Of a DNA stretch of 64,000 nt, positions 27,589 through 34,637 are shown piece after piece. The notes under the pieces are model-generated. The model ran no database searches and was not told where the DNA came from. It saw only the letters and a list, made by a program, of their open reading frames with translations. This DNA is from an uncultured Roseateles sp. GTDB lineage: Bacteria > Pseudomonadota > Gammaproteobacteria > Burkholderiales > Burkholderiaceae_C. Numbering within the stretch: position 1 is the stretch's first letter; every line of letters begins with the position of its first letter. A program made the position numbers and the translations under genes. Where the stretch lies: positions 682,001-746,000 of the forward strand of contig NZ_OY729424.1 in assembly GCF_963422335.1 (NCBI RefSeq), given 5' to 3'.

Positions 27589-27942
27589 ATGTCCACCATC
27601 GCCCGCCCCCTGATCGTCTGCCTGTGTGCGGCCTGGTGCCGCACCTGCGACGGCTACCGTGCCACCTTCGACGCCGTGGCGCAGCAGTTCCCGGACTGGC
27701 AGTTCGTCTGGGTGGACATCGAGGAGCAGAGCGCGCTGGTGGACGACTACGAGGTCGAGACCTTCCCCTGCATGCTCGCCGGGCATGGCCTGGCCCTGCA
27801 GTTCGCCGGGCCGGTCACGCCCCATCCGCCAACCTTGACGCGGCTGCTGGCCTCGCTGAGCGGCAACCCGTCTGCCGCCGTCAAGGACGACGAGGCGGCG
27901 CAGCAGCTGTGGCAGCGGCTGCGCTCGTTCGCGGCTGCCTAG
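27589..27942 (+). CDS. Thioredoxin-like protein
   Basis: 117 residues. The redox motif WCRTC sits near residue 17 (CAAWCRTCDGY), followed by WQFVWVDIEEQSALVDDYEVETFPCML, the conserved thioredoxin core with its cis-Pro loop (TFP). The N-terminus begins with a strand and no signal peptide, so it acts in the cytoplasm. It starts 24 bases after metQ and overlaps the opposing gene end by four bases. A reductant role for imported sulfur compounds is inference from neighbourhood. Confidence 0.82.
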   Translation: MSTIARPLIVCLCAAWCRTCDGYRATFDAVAQQFPDWQFVWVDIEEQSALVDDYEVETFPCMLAGHGLALQFAGPVTPHPPTLTRLLASLSGNPSAAVKDDEAAQQLWQRLRSFAAA

Positions 27943-28691
27943 CGCTGCGCGGGCGCCACGGTCACATCGCCCTGGCCGCTGCGCGCCAAGGCGTCGGCCA
28001 CAAAGCCGCTGGCCTTGTGCTGCTCGATGAAGGCTTGCAGATACTGCAAGGCCAGCGGCCGGCCGGCTGGCAGGGCCATGGCCTGCTCGATGGCCATGAA
28101 ACGCCCCTCCAGCACACGCACATTGCGGTGGCTGGCGGCATAGGCCTGCAGCGGCTGCTTGACGCCAGCGGCAGCGTCCAGCCCCTCGCTGACGAACAGC
28201 TCGATGGCAGCGGCCGAGGTCGGTGCGCGCACCAGCTGCGCATCTTTCAAGCTGCGGCTCAGGAACAGGTCATAGGCGGCCCCCTTGCCGACGGCGATGC
28301 GCACGCCGGCACGGTCCAGCTCGGACGGCATCAGGAACGGTGAATTGTTGGGCACCAGATAGCCGCCCTCGATCAGCACATAGGGCGAGGTGAAGCTGAT
28401 CTGCGTGGCCCGCTGCGGGTCAATGGCCAGGAAGGCGACGTCCCAGGCCTGCTCGGCCACCGCTTCCAGCACCTTGCCGGCGATGTCGTAACCAACCAGT
28501 TCCACCGCCAGGCCCAGCTGCTGGCCCAAGGCATAGGCCAGGTCCACCGACACGCCGCGCGGCTCGCCGCTGGTGGCGTCCTTCTGGGCCAGCACCGGAT
28601 TGCCATAGTTGATGGCGGCACGCAGCCGGCCGGTCGGGGCCAGCTGCTGCAGCAGCTCGGCACTGGGGTCAGGTCTCGCTACAAAACTCAT
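27939..28691 (-). CDS. Family 3 amino-acid-type substrate-binding protein without signal peptide
   Basis: 250 residues from the ATG at 28691, chosen for AAGGAG seven bases upstream. SBP family 3 motifs are present: LRAAINYGNPVLAQKD, GVSVDLAYALGQQLG, DVAFLAIDPQRATQISFTSPY and IRIAVGKGAAYDLFLSR (here VRIAVGKG). No signal peptide precedes the first strand and no ABC permease is adjacent, so it may act in the cytoplasm as a sensor or an enzyme-like derivative of the fold. It is probably co-transcribed with the upstream hydrolase gene. Confidence 0.78.
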   Translation of the reverse strand: MSFVARPDPSAELLQQLAPTGRLRAAINYGNPVLAQKDATSGEPRGVSVDLAYALGQQLGLAVELVGYDIAGKVLEAVAEQAWDVAFLAIDPQRATQISFTSPYVLIEGGYLVPNNSPFLMPSELDRAGVRIAVGKGAAYDLFLSRSLKDAQLVRAPTSAAAIELFVSEGLDAAAGVKQPLQAYAASHRNVRVLEGRFMAIEQAMALPAGRPLALQYLQAFIEQHKASGFVADALARSGQGDVTVAPAQR

Positions 28692-28718
28692 ACTGCAACT
28701 CCTTACTACTCGGGGCAC

Positions 28719-29534
28719 CTAAACGCCGTGCTGCTTCAACCAGGCCTGCATGCGCTGCCAGCCGTCGCGGGCCTCGGCCTCGCGGTAGCTGGGCCGGTAA
28801 TCGGCAAAAAACGCATGCGGCGCATCGGGGTAGATGTGCAGCTTGGAGCCGCCGCCGTTCAGCCGCAGCCCCACATGCTGCTGTTGTACATGTTCCAGCG
28901 GAATGCCGCTGTCCTGCCCCCCATATAGCCCCAGGACCGGCACTTTCAAGGCATCCACCACATCGACCGGATGGCGGGGATTGAAGACATTGGTCGGCCC
29001 GGTCAGCCGGCCGTACCAGGCCACGCCGGCACGCAGCAGCGGCTGGTGGGCGGCATACAGCCAGGTGATGCGGCCACCCCAGCAAAAGCCGGTGATGGCC
29101 GCGCGGGCCGTGTCGCCGCCATGCGTTCCGGCCCAGGCCAGGCATTGGTCGAGGTCGGACAGCACCTGGGCATCGGGCACCTTGGAATAGATCTTGTCGC
29201 GCAACTCGTCCATGCTGGCGGCCTTGGACGCATCGCCCTGGCGGAAATACAGCTCGGGCGCGATGGCCAGATAGCCCAGATGGGCCAGGCGGCGCACGAC
29301 GTCACGGATGTGCTCGTGCACGCCGAAGATCTCGTGTACCACCAGCACCAGGCCCCAGGGTCCGGTGCCCTTGGGCCGGGCCCAGTAGACGGGCAGCTTG
29401 CCGGTGGGCGTCACCACAAAGCTGTCGCCCTGGGCCAGGGACTCGGCATCGGTCAGCACCAGGGTCTCGGCCGCAACCGGCTGCACCGCGGTGGCGAAGC
29501 GGGCACGCAGGGCGTCGGAATAGGGTTGGCTCAT
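28719..29534 (-). CDS. Dienelactone hydrolase family protein
   Basis: 271 residues. The alpha/beta hydrolase triad is the DLH type: nucleophile in GFCWGG, Asp in GGQDSGIP, His in APHAFFADYRPSY. The N-terminal 50 residues (TDAESLAQGDSFVV) are typical of the carboxymethylenebutenolidase-like group with an N-terminal extension. It hydrolyses lactones or esters; substrate unknown. It is 12 bases downstream of the MFS transporter stop on the same strand. Confidence 0.88.
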   Translation of the reverse strand: MSQPYSDALRARFATAVQPVAAETLVLTDAESLAQGDSFVVTPTGKLPVYWARPKGTGPWGLVLVVHEIFGVHEHIRDVVRRLAHLGYLAIAPELYFRQGDASKAASMDELRDKIYSKVPDAQVLSDLDQCLAWAGTHGGDTARAAITGFCWGGRITWLYAAHQPLLRAGVAWYGRLTGPTNVFNPRHPVDVVDALKVPVLGLYGGQDSGIPLEHVQQQHVGLRLNGGGSKLHIYPDAPHAFFADYRPSYREAEARDGWQRMQAWLKQHGV

Positions 29535-29546
29535 GGCAATGGTCGT

Positions 29547-30842
29547 TCAGCTGGGCTTCGCGGTCGGGGTATTGTCTGCGCCCAAGCCCGTAGTCTGGCT
29601 GACGGCTGGGCCATGCAGGGCGTCGGGGAAGCGGTCCATGCGGCGCAGCGGCGTGAAGCGCCACATCCACAGGCCGGTCACGGCCAGGGTGGCCAGGCCG
29701 CCCAGCAGAAAGGCCGGCACCAGGCCGAACCAGCCGGCCGTCAGGCCCGACTCGAACTCGCCCAGCTCATTGGACGCGCCGATGAACACCGCGCTGACGG
29801 CGCTGACGCGGCCGCGTATCGCGTCCGGCGTCTCGGACTGCACCAGGATATGGCGCACATAGACGCTGACCATGTCGCCCGCGCCCATCAGCACCAGGGC
29901 AAGGAGCGACAGTGGCAGCCAGGTCGAACTGCCGAACAGCATCGTTGCCACGCCGAACAGACCGACGCCGCCAAACATCCACAGGCCGACATGGCGGCGC
30001 AGCGGCCAGGCCGCCAGCACAGCAGTGGTCAGCGCAGCGCCAACGGCCGGGGCGCTGCGCAGCAGGCCCAGGCCGGTGGCGTCCACCTGCAGCACATCGC
30101 GGGCCACCGCCGGCAGCAGGGCCGTGGCGCCGCCAAACAGCACGGCAAACAGGTCCAGCGAGATCGCCCCCAGCATCACCGGGCGCGTGAAAACGAAGCG
30201 CAGGCCGTCCAGCACATTGCGCAAGGAGGCCGGCTCCTGGCTGGCAACAACGCGCTCACCATGGGTGCCCAGCATCAGCAGCACGCTGCCGGCCAGCAGC
30301 AGGGCGACCACGCCGTAGACCACCAGCGGCCCGGCCAGATAGAGCAGGCCGCCCAGCACCGGCCCGGCAATCACAGCCACATGAAAGGCCGAGGAACTGA
30401 GGGCCATCGCCTGCGGGAAGCTGCCCGCCGGCACCAGATTGATCAGGATGGCCTGGGAGGCCGGCATGCCAAAGGCCCGTGCACCGCCGAACAGCACCAG
30501 CACCGCGAACACCGGCCAGACCACACGCAGATCGGACAGGGTGAAGGCCAGCAGCAGCAGCGCGCACAGCAGATTGATGGCCAGGCAGCCGGTGATGATG
30601 CGGCCGCGGTCCAGCCGGTCGGCGGCCTGGCCGGCCGGCAGTATCAGCAGCACGAACGGCAGGAACTGGGCCAGGCCGACCAGGCCCAGGTCCAGCAGGC
30701 TGCCGGTGATCTCGTAGATCTGCCAGCCCACGGCCACGCTTTGCATCTGCACCGCCAGCGCGCCCAGCACCCGGGCCGCCAGATAGAGCGTGAAATTGCG
30801 GTGGCGCAACACGCCCAGGGCCGGGGAATTCAACAGGGACAT
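29547..30842 (-). CDS. MFS transporter (EntS-like, MFS_3)
   Basis: 431 residues from the ATG at 30842 with AGGAG six bases upstream. About 12 hydrophobic segments. The motif GQAADRLDRGRIITG near residue 70 is the MFS signature loop, and a second QSETPDAIRGRVSAV loop lies in the C-terminal half. The MFS_3 branch includes the siderophore exporter EntS and drug exporters. The longer frame to 31235 runs back over the opposing gene and is not believable. Substrate unknown; co-directional with the dienelactone hydrolase gene. Confidence 0.88.
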   Translation of the reverse strand: MSLLNSPALGVLRHRNFTLYLAARVLGALAVQMQSVAVGWQIYEITGSLLDLGLVGLAQFLPFVLLILPAGQAADRLDRGRIITGCLAINLLCALLLLAFTLSDLRVVWPVFAVLVLFGGARAFGMPASQAILINLVPAGSFPQAMALSSSAFHVAVIAGPVLGGLLYLAGPLVVYGVVALLLAGSVLLMLGTHGERVVASQEPASLRNVLDGLRFVFTRPVMLGAISLDLFAVLFGGATALLPAVARDVLQVDATGLGLLRSAPAVGAALTTAVLAAWPLRRHVGLWMFGGVGLFGVATMLFGSSTWLPLSLLALVLMGAGDMVSVYVRHILVQSETPDAIRGRVSAVSAVFIGASNELGEFESGLTAGWFGLVPAFLLGGLATLAVTGLWMWRFTPLRRMDRFPDALHGPAVSQTTGLGADNTPTAKPS

Positions 30843-31008
30843 GCGACTCCTGAATCGATGAAGGATCGCCATGAACATAGCAGATGGCCGGGCGGGCGCC
30901 ATACGCCAAACGCCCCGGCAGCGGCCCGGGCGAGCCCTGCGATTCGTGGGATTGACGGTCCCCGGGCAGACGCCGAGGCTACGGTCATCAACCCGCGCAG
31001 GAGTCACC

Positions 31009-31545
31009 ATGCGACACACCCGCCTCCTCTCCAGCCTCGCTCTGTGCCTGGCGGCCGCGCTGCCCGCCCAGGCGGCCGTGTCCTCGGGCACGGTGACGAT
31101 CACCGGCACCTTTTCCTTCGATTTCGACGCCGGCGTCGTCACGTCGAGCTTCAGCGCCCCCAGCGACATCTTCTGGGAGCAGTTCACCTCGACCACCCGG
31201 GCGGTGATGCCGGTCAGCAGTGCCAGTGTCATCAACCTCGGGGTGGTCGCCTACGCCAGCCTCGACCTGGCCGCATTGAGTGGGCTGGCCTACGGACTGG
31301 CGGGCATCGATGGCAGCGATGTGGGCAGCCTGCTGGTGCCAGGCGATGTGTTCGCCGTCAAGACCGATATGGGCAACTATGCCAAGGTGCGTGTCACCGG
31401 CCCGTTTGATCGCAGCATGAACCATGGCCTGCCGATCGAATGGGAGACGCTGGCGCCGGTGCCCGAACCCGAGCGCCTGGCGCTGTGGGCGGCCGGCCTG
31501 GGCGGCTTGGCGCTGGTGCTGCGCCGCCGCCGTATCACAAGGTAG
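31009..31545 (+). CDS. PEP-CTERM-sorted secreted protein
   Basis: 178 residues from the ATG at 31009 with AGGAG six bases upstream. It has a signal peptide (MRHTRLLSSLALCLAAALPAQA), a Ser/Thr-rich beta-type body, and the sorting tail VPEPERLALWAAGLGGLALVLRRRR: PEP motif, hydrophobic span and basic end. Such tails direct proteins to exosortase (EpsH/XrtA). No exosortase or EPS genes are in the window. Its end overlaps the opposing molbindin gene end by 11 bases. Confidence 0.85.
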   Translation: MRHTRLLSSLALCLAAALPAQAAVSSGTVTITGTFSFDFDAGVVTSSFSAPSDIFWEQFTSTTRAVMPVSSASVINLGVVAYASLDLAALSGLAYGLAGIDGSDVGSLLVPGDVFAVKTDMGNYAKVRVTGPFDRSMNHGLPIEWETLAPVPEPERLALWAAGLGGLALVLRRRRITR

Positions 31546-31753
31546 CGATAGACACCTCGGTCGACTTGACCAGGGCAATCACGTCCTTGCCAGGCTTCAG
31601 GCCCAGCTCCTTGACCGACCTCGTCGTGATGACCGAGGTGACGATCAGGCCGCTGGGCGTTTCCACGTCCACCTCGCTGACCACCGGCCCTTCGATCACC
31701 TCCTTGACCTTGCCACGGAACTGGTTGCGTACATTGATGGCGGTGATGGTCAC
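31535..31753 (-). CDS. Molbindin (single TOBE/Mop domain)
   Basis: 72 residues starting at a GTG, with AGGAG six bases upstream. One Mop/TOBE domain: TAINVRNQFRGKVKEVIEGPVVSEV, then SGLIVTSVITTRSVKELGLKPGKDV and IALVKSTEVSIA. Molbindins bind molybdate or tungstate as oligomers and store or buffer it. No molybdate transporter is adjacent. It is a standalone gene between a PEP-CTERM gene and a penicillin-binding-like hydrolase gene. Confidence 0.9.
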   Translation of the reverse strand: MTITAINVRNQFRGKVKEVIEGPVVSEVDVETPSGLIVTSVITTRSVKELGLKPGKDVIALVKSTEVSIATL

Positions 31754-32000
31754 TTGAAACTCCTGATGGTGGTGTGGCCCCGGACCGAGGCCATGGGCTC
31801 ACGATAGCCAGCCACCCCGCCGCGGTGAACCAATTGTTTTGACTTTGCATATTCATGCGCCGCGTCAATCGTCAGCTTGACGAAGGGGCGCGCAAACCGG
31901 CGCGTCGCGCAGCGCATTGCGATACTTCCCGACCACCCCGTCAGGCCGGCCCGGTTTCGCGCTGTCATCGAGGGAGATCACAAGATTCACGAGGGAGCCC

Positions 32001-33632
32001 ATGAAACGTCTTGGCATCAAATCGCTGCTGATCGCCGCAGCGGCCCAGCTGCTGGGCACGCAGCCGGCGCTGGCCGACAGCACCGACCGCCTGAGCACCA
32101 CACTGGAGGCCCGCTTCAAGCAGGACCGAACGGGCGCCTGCGTGCTGGCGGCGCTGGTCGAGGGCAGCCAGGTCACCCGCAGCCGCTACTGTGCAAGGCC
32201 CCGTGTCGATGGTGGCCCCGGCGCCGACGCAGCCTTCGAGATCGGCTCGATCAGCAAGACGATGACGGCCTTTCTGGTCTCGGACCTGATCGCCGCCGGC
32301 CAGTGGTCACTGGACGACCCTATCGCCAAGCATTTGCCTGCGGGAACGGCCGTGCCCCGCCAGGGCGAGCGCCAGATCCTGGTGCGCGACCTGCTGACCC
32401 ACAGCGCCGGCATGCCGGCGCTGCCCTCGCGCATGCGCTCGACGGACCCGAGCAATCCCTACGCCGAGCTGAGCGAGGCGGACCTGCTGGCCTCGCTGGC
32501 CGATGTGCAGCTGAGCCGCCCCATCGGCAGCCAGGCCGAGTATTCGAACTTCGGCATGATGGTCGTGTCGCTGGCGGTGGCGCGGGCCCATGGCGGGGAC
32601 TTCGAAAAGGCGCTGCGCAGCAAGCTGTTCGAACCCTTGCAGATGAACGGCGCCTTCATCGCCCGGGCGCCGGCCGGTGTGCCGCAGGCCCAGGGCCATC
32701 TGCCGTCCAGCACGCCCACCGCGGCCTGGACCATCACCCCCAATCTGGCCGGCGTCGGCATGGTGCGCGCCACCCTGGACGACATGATCAAGTACGCCCA
32801 GGCCCAGCTCGGCAGCATCGACACGCCGCTGCGCGCACGGCTGCAGGCCACGCACCGGCCGCTGGCCCATGGCTTTGCGATGAACTGGATGGTGCTGAAC
32901 GTCCAGGGCCATGAGCTGCTGGTGCATGAGGGCGGCACCGGTGGCTTCTCGTCGCTGCTGGCGCTGGAGCCCGCCAGGCAGCGCGCGCTGGTGATCTTGG
33001 CCGACACCGCGCTGACCGACCTCGGTGGCCTCGGCGACATCGGCCTGGCCCTGCTGGACCCGAGCGTGCCGCCCGGCAAACCGCGCCTGACCGCCACGCC
33101 GCCGCCGGCGCTGCGCAAGGCCCTGCTGGGCGAGTACGAGCTGGCCGGCCTGAACGCACGCATCTTCGAGCAGGACGGCCGCCTGATGGGCCAGGCCGAG
33201 GGCCAACCGGCGCTGGAGCTGCTGTATGACGACCACGGTGACTTCTACCCCACCGCCGTCAGCGCGCTGCTGACCCCGGTGTTCGCCAATGGCCGTGTCG
33301 ATCGCTTTGCCTGGCGCCAGGGCGGCGGCGTGCTGGAGGGCGTTCGCAAGGGCAGCCAGCGCCCCCCAACCGCGAGCAACCCGCTGTGGAAGGACTGGGC
33401 GGGCGACTACCAGCTGGCGCCGCAATTCAGCCTGCGCGTGTTCGAGGCCGACGGCAAGCTGCTGGTGCAGGGCAGCGGCCAGCCGGCCATAGCCGCCCAG
33501 GTGAGCGGCACCGACCGCATCGAAATCAAGGCCGTGGGTGCCGTGGTCGAGTTCAAGCGGGGCGCCAGCGGCGAGGTCGTCAGCGCCACGCTGCTGCAGG
33601 GCGGCCAGAAGCTGGACGGAAAGAAAAAGTAG
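32001..33632 (+). CDS. Serine beta-lactamase family (class C-like) hydrolase
   Basis: 543 residues from the ATG at 32001 with GAGGGAG just upstream. A signal peptide (MKRLGIKSLLIAAAAQLLGTQPALA) is followed by a beta-lactamase/esterase domain: SISK (nucleophile Ser and Lys), YSNFG (Tyr-x-Asn) and HEGGTGGF (third motif, as HxG rather than KTG). A roughly 190-residue C-terminal part (about residue 355 onwards) resembles DUF3471-type domains. It is probably a periplasmic esterase, peptidase or penicillin-binding-like hydrolase, not necessarily a drug-resistance enzyme. Confidence 0.9.
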   Translation: MKRLGIKSLLIAAAAQLLGTQPALADSTDRLSTTLEARFKQDRTGACVLAALVEGSQVTRSRYCARPRVDGGPGADAAFEIGSISKTMTAFLVSDLIAAGQWSLDDPIAKHLPAGTAVPRQGERQILVRDLLTHSAGMPALPSRMRSTDPSNPYAELSEADLLASLADVQLSRPIGSQAEYSNFGMMVVSLAVARAHGGDFEKALRSKLFEPLQMNGAFIARAPAGVPQAQGHLPSSTPTAAWTITPNLAGVGMVRATLDDMIKYAQAQLGSIDTPLRARLQATHRPLAHGFAMNWMVLNVQGHELLVHEGGTGGFSSLLALEPARQRALVILADTALTDLGGLGDIGLALLDPSVPPGKPRLTATPPPALRKALLGEYELAGLNARIFEQDGRLMGQAEGQPALELLYDDHGDFYPTAVSALLTPVFANGRVDRFAWRQGGGVLEGVRKGSQRPPTASNPLWKDWAGDYQLAPQFSLRVFEADGKLLVQGSGQPAIAAQVSGTDRIEIKAVGAVVEFKRGASGEVVSATLLQGGQKLDGKKK

Positions 33633-33633
33633 T

Positions 33634-34548
33634 TCAGCGCGTCTTGCGCCCGGCCGGCTGCTTCATCTCGACGAAGAAGTCCCAGAGCTGCTGCGCCGCC
33701 GGCGACAGGGTGCGGCTCTTGCGCCGTATCAGCCCGACGTGGCGGGTCACCACCGGGTCCTGCAGCGGCACGCTGACCAGCAGCGGATGGTCCTTGCCCG
33801 GCATCGCCAGCGAGGGCACGGCCGCCACGCCCAGGCCCGCCTCGACCAGGCCCAGCAGCGTGGTCACATGCTGGGCCTCGTAGACGCTCTCCGGCCGCCC
33901 GGGCAGGCCGGCCAGCGCCTGGTCCAGCAGCAGGCGGTTGCCGGATGACTTGGCCACGGCGATGAAGTCATAGGCCGCCAGCTCCGTCCAGCTGACCGAG
34001 CGCTTGCGCGCCAGCGGGTGGTCGCGCCGGCAGGCGGCAACAAAGCGCTCTTCCAGCAGCGGGTGGAAGTCGATGTCGGGCTCCTGGCTGCCGATGAAGT
34101 TCAGGCCGAAATCGGCCTCGCCCCGTGCCACCGCATTCAGCACCTCGTTGGCGCCGGCATCGAACACGCGCAAGCGGATCTTCGGATAGCTCTCGCGGTA
34201 GCGCACGATCACCCGCGACAGGTAGTAATAGACCGTTGACGGCACGCAGGCGATCGTCACCTCGCTCAGCCGGGTGGCCGCGATGCCGCGTATGCCCAGC
34301 AGGGTGGTATCCAGGTCGTCGAGCAGCTGCTGCACCTTGCGCGCGAAGTCGCGGCCCACCGCCGTCAGGCTGACGCGCCGCGTGGTGCGCTCCAAGAGCT
34401 TGGCACCCAGCGCCTGCTCCAGCTTTTCGATGCGTCGGCTGAAGGCCGGCTGCGAGATGTGCACCGCCTCGGCCGCGCGCCGGAAGTTGCCCAGCTCGGC
34501 CACGGCGCGGAAGGCCAGCAGGTCGTTGAGATCGAATTTGATGGCCAT
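33634..34548 (-). CDS. LysR-family regulator of the adjacent catabolic cluster
   Basis: 304 residues from the ATG at 34548 (AAGGAG upstream). HTH in NFRRAAEAVHISQPAFSRRIEKLEQ, effector domain with CVPSTVYYYLSRVIVRYRESYPKIRLRVFDAG. It is divergent from the PrpF-TctC ORF across a 90-base gap, the usual placement for LysR activators of the neighbouring operon. Converges on the beta-lactamase-like gene with one base between stops. Ligand unknown; a C5 or C6 dicarboxylate or its CoA product is plausible. Confidence 0.9.
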   Translation of the reverse strand: MAIKFDLNDLLAFRAVAELGNFRRAAEAVHISQPAFSRRIEKLEQALGAKLLERTTRRVSLTAVGRDFARKVQQLLDDLDTTLLGIRGIAATRLSEVTIACVPSTVYYYLSRVIVRYRESYPKIRLRVFDAGANEVLNAVARGEADFGLNFIGSQEPDIDFHPLLEERFVAACRRDHPLARKRSVSWTELAAYDFIAVAKSSGNRLLLDQALAGLPGRPESVYEAQHVTTLLGLVEAGLGVAAVPSLAMPGKDHPLLVSVPLQDPVVTRHVGLIRRKSRTLSPAAQQLWDFFVEMKQPAGRKTR

Positions 34549-34637
34549 GGCCGCTCCTTGCACTGATGTGTTTGGTGGATCAATTGATCATAACTATGCA
34601 ATTCCCATGCATGGATCGATCGACCAACATTCAGGCC
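34549..34637. promoter_or_regulatory. Divergent operator between LysR gene and catabolic cluster
   Basis: Contains a perfect 12-bp palindrome GATCAATTGATC (34578-34589), plus nested short palindromes CATGCATG (34607-34614) and GATCGATC (34615-34622). LysR proteins bind imperfect palindromes with a T-N11-A core. AT-rich, as expected for divergent promoters. No -35/-10 pair is clear. Confidence 0.5.

Noticed and set aside
28971..31409. Plus-strand ORF of 812 codons opposite the dienelactone hydrolase and MFS genes
   Set aside because: Arg/Gln/His-rich antisense shadow without domains; the opposite strand has two clear genes with ribosome sites.
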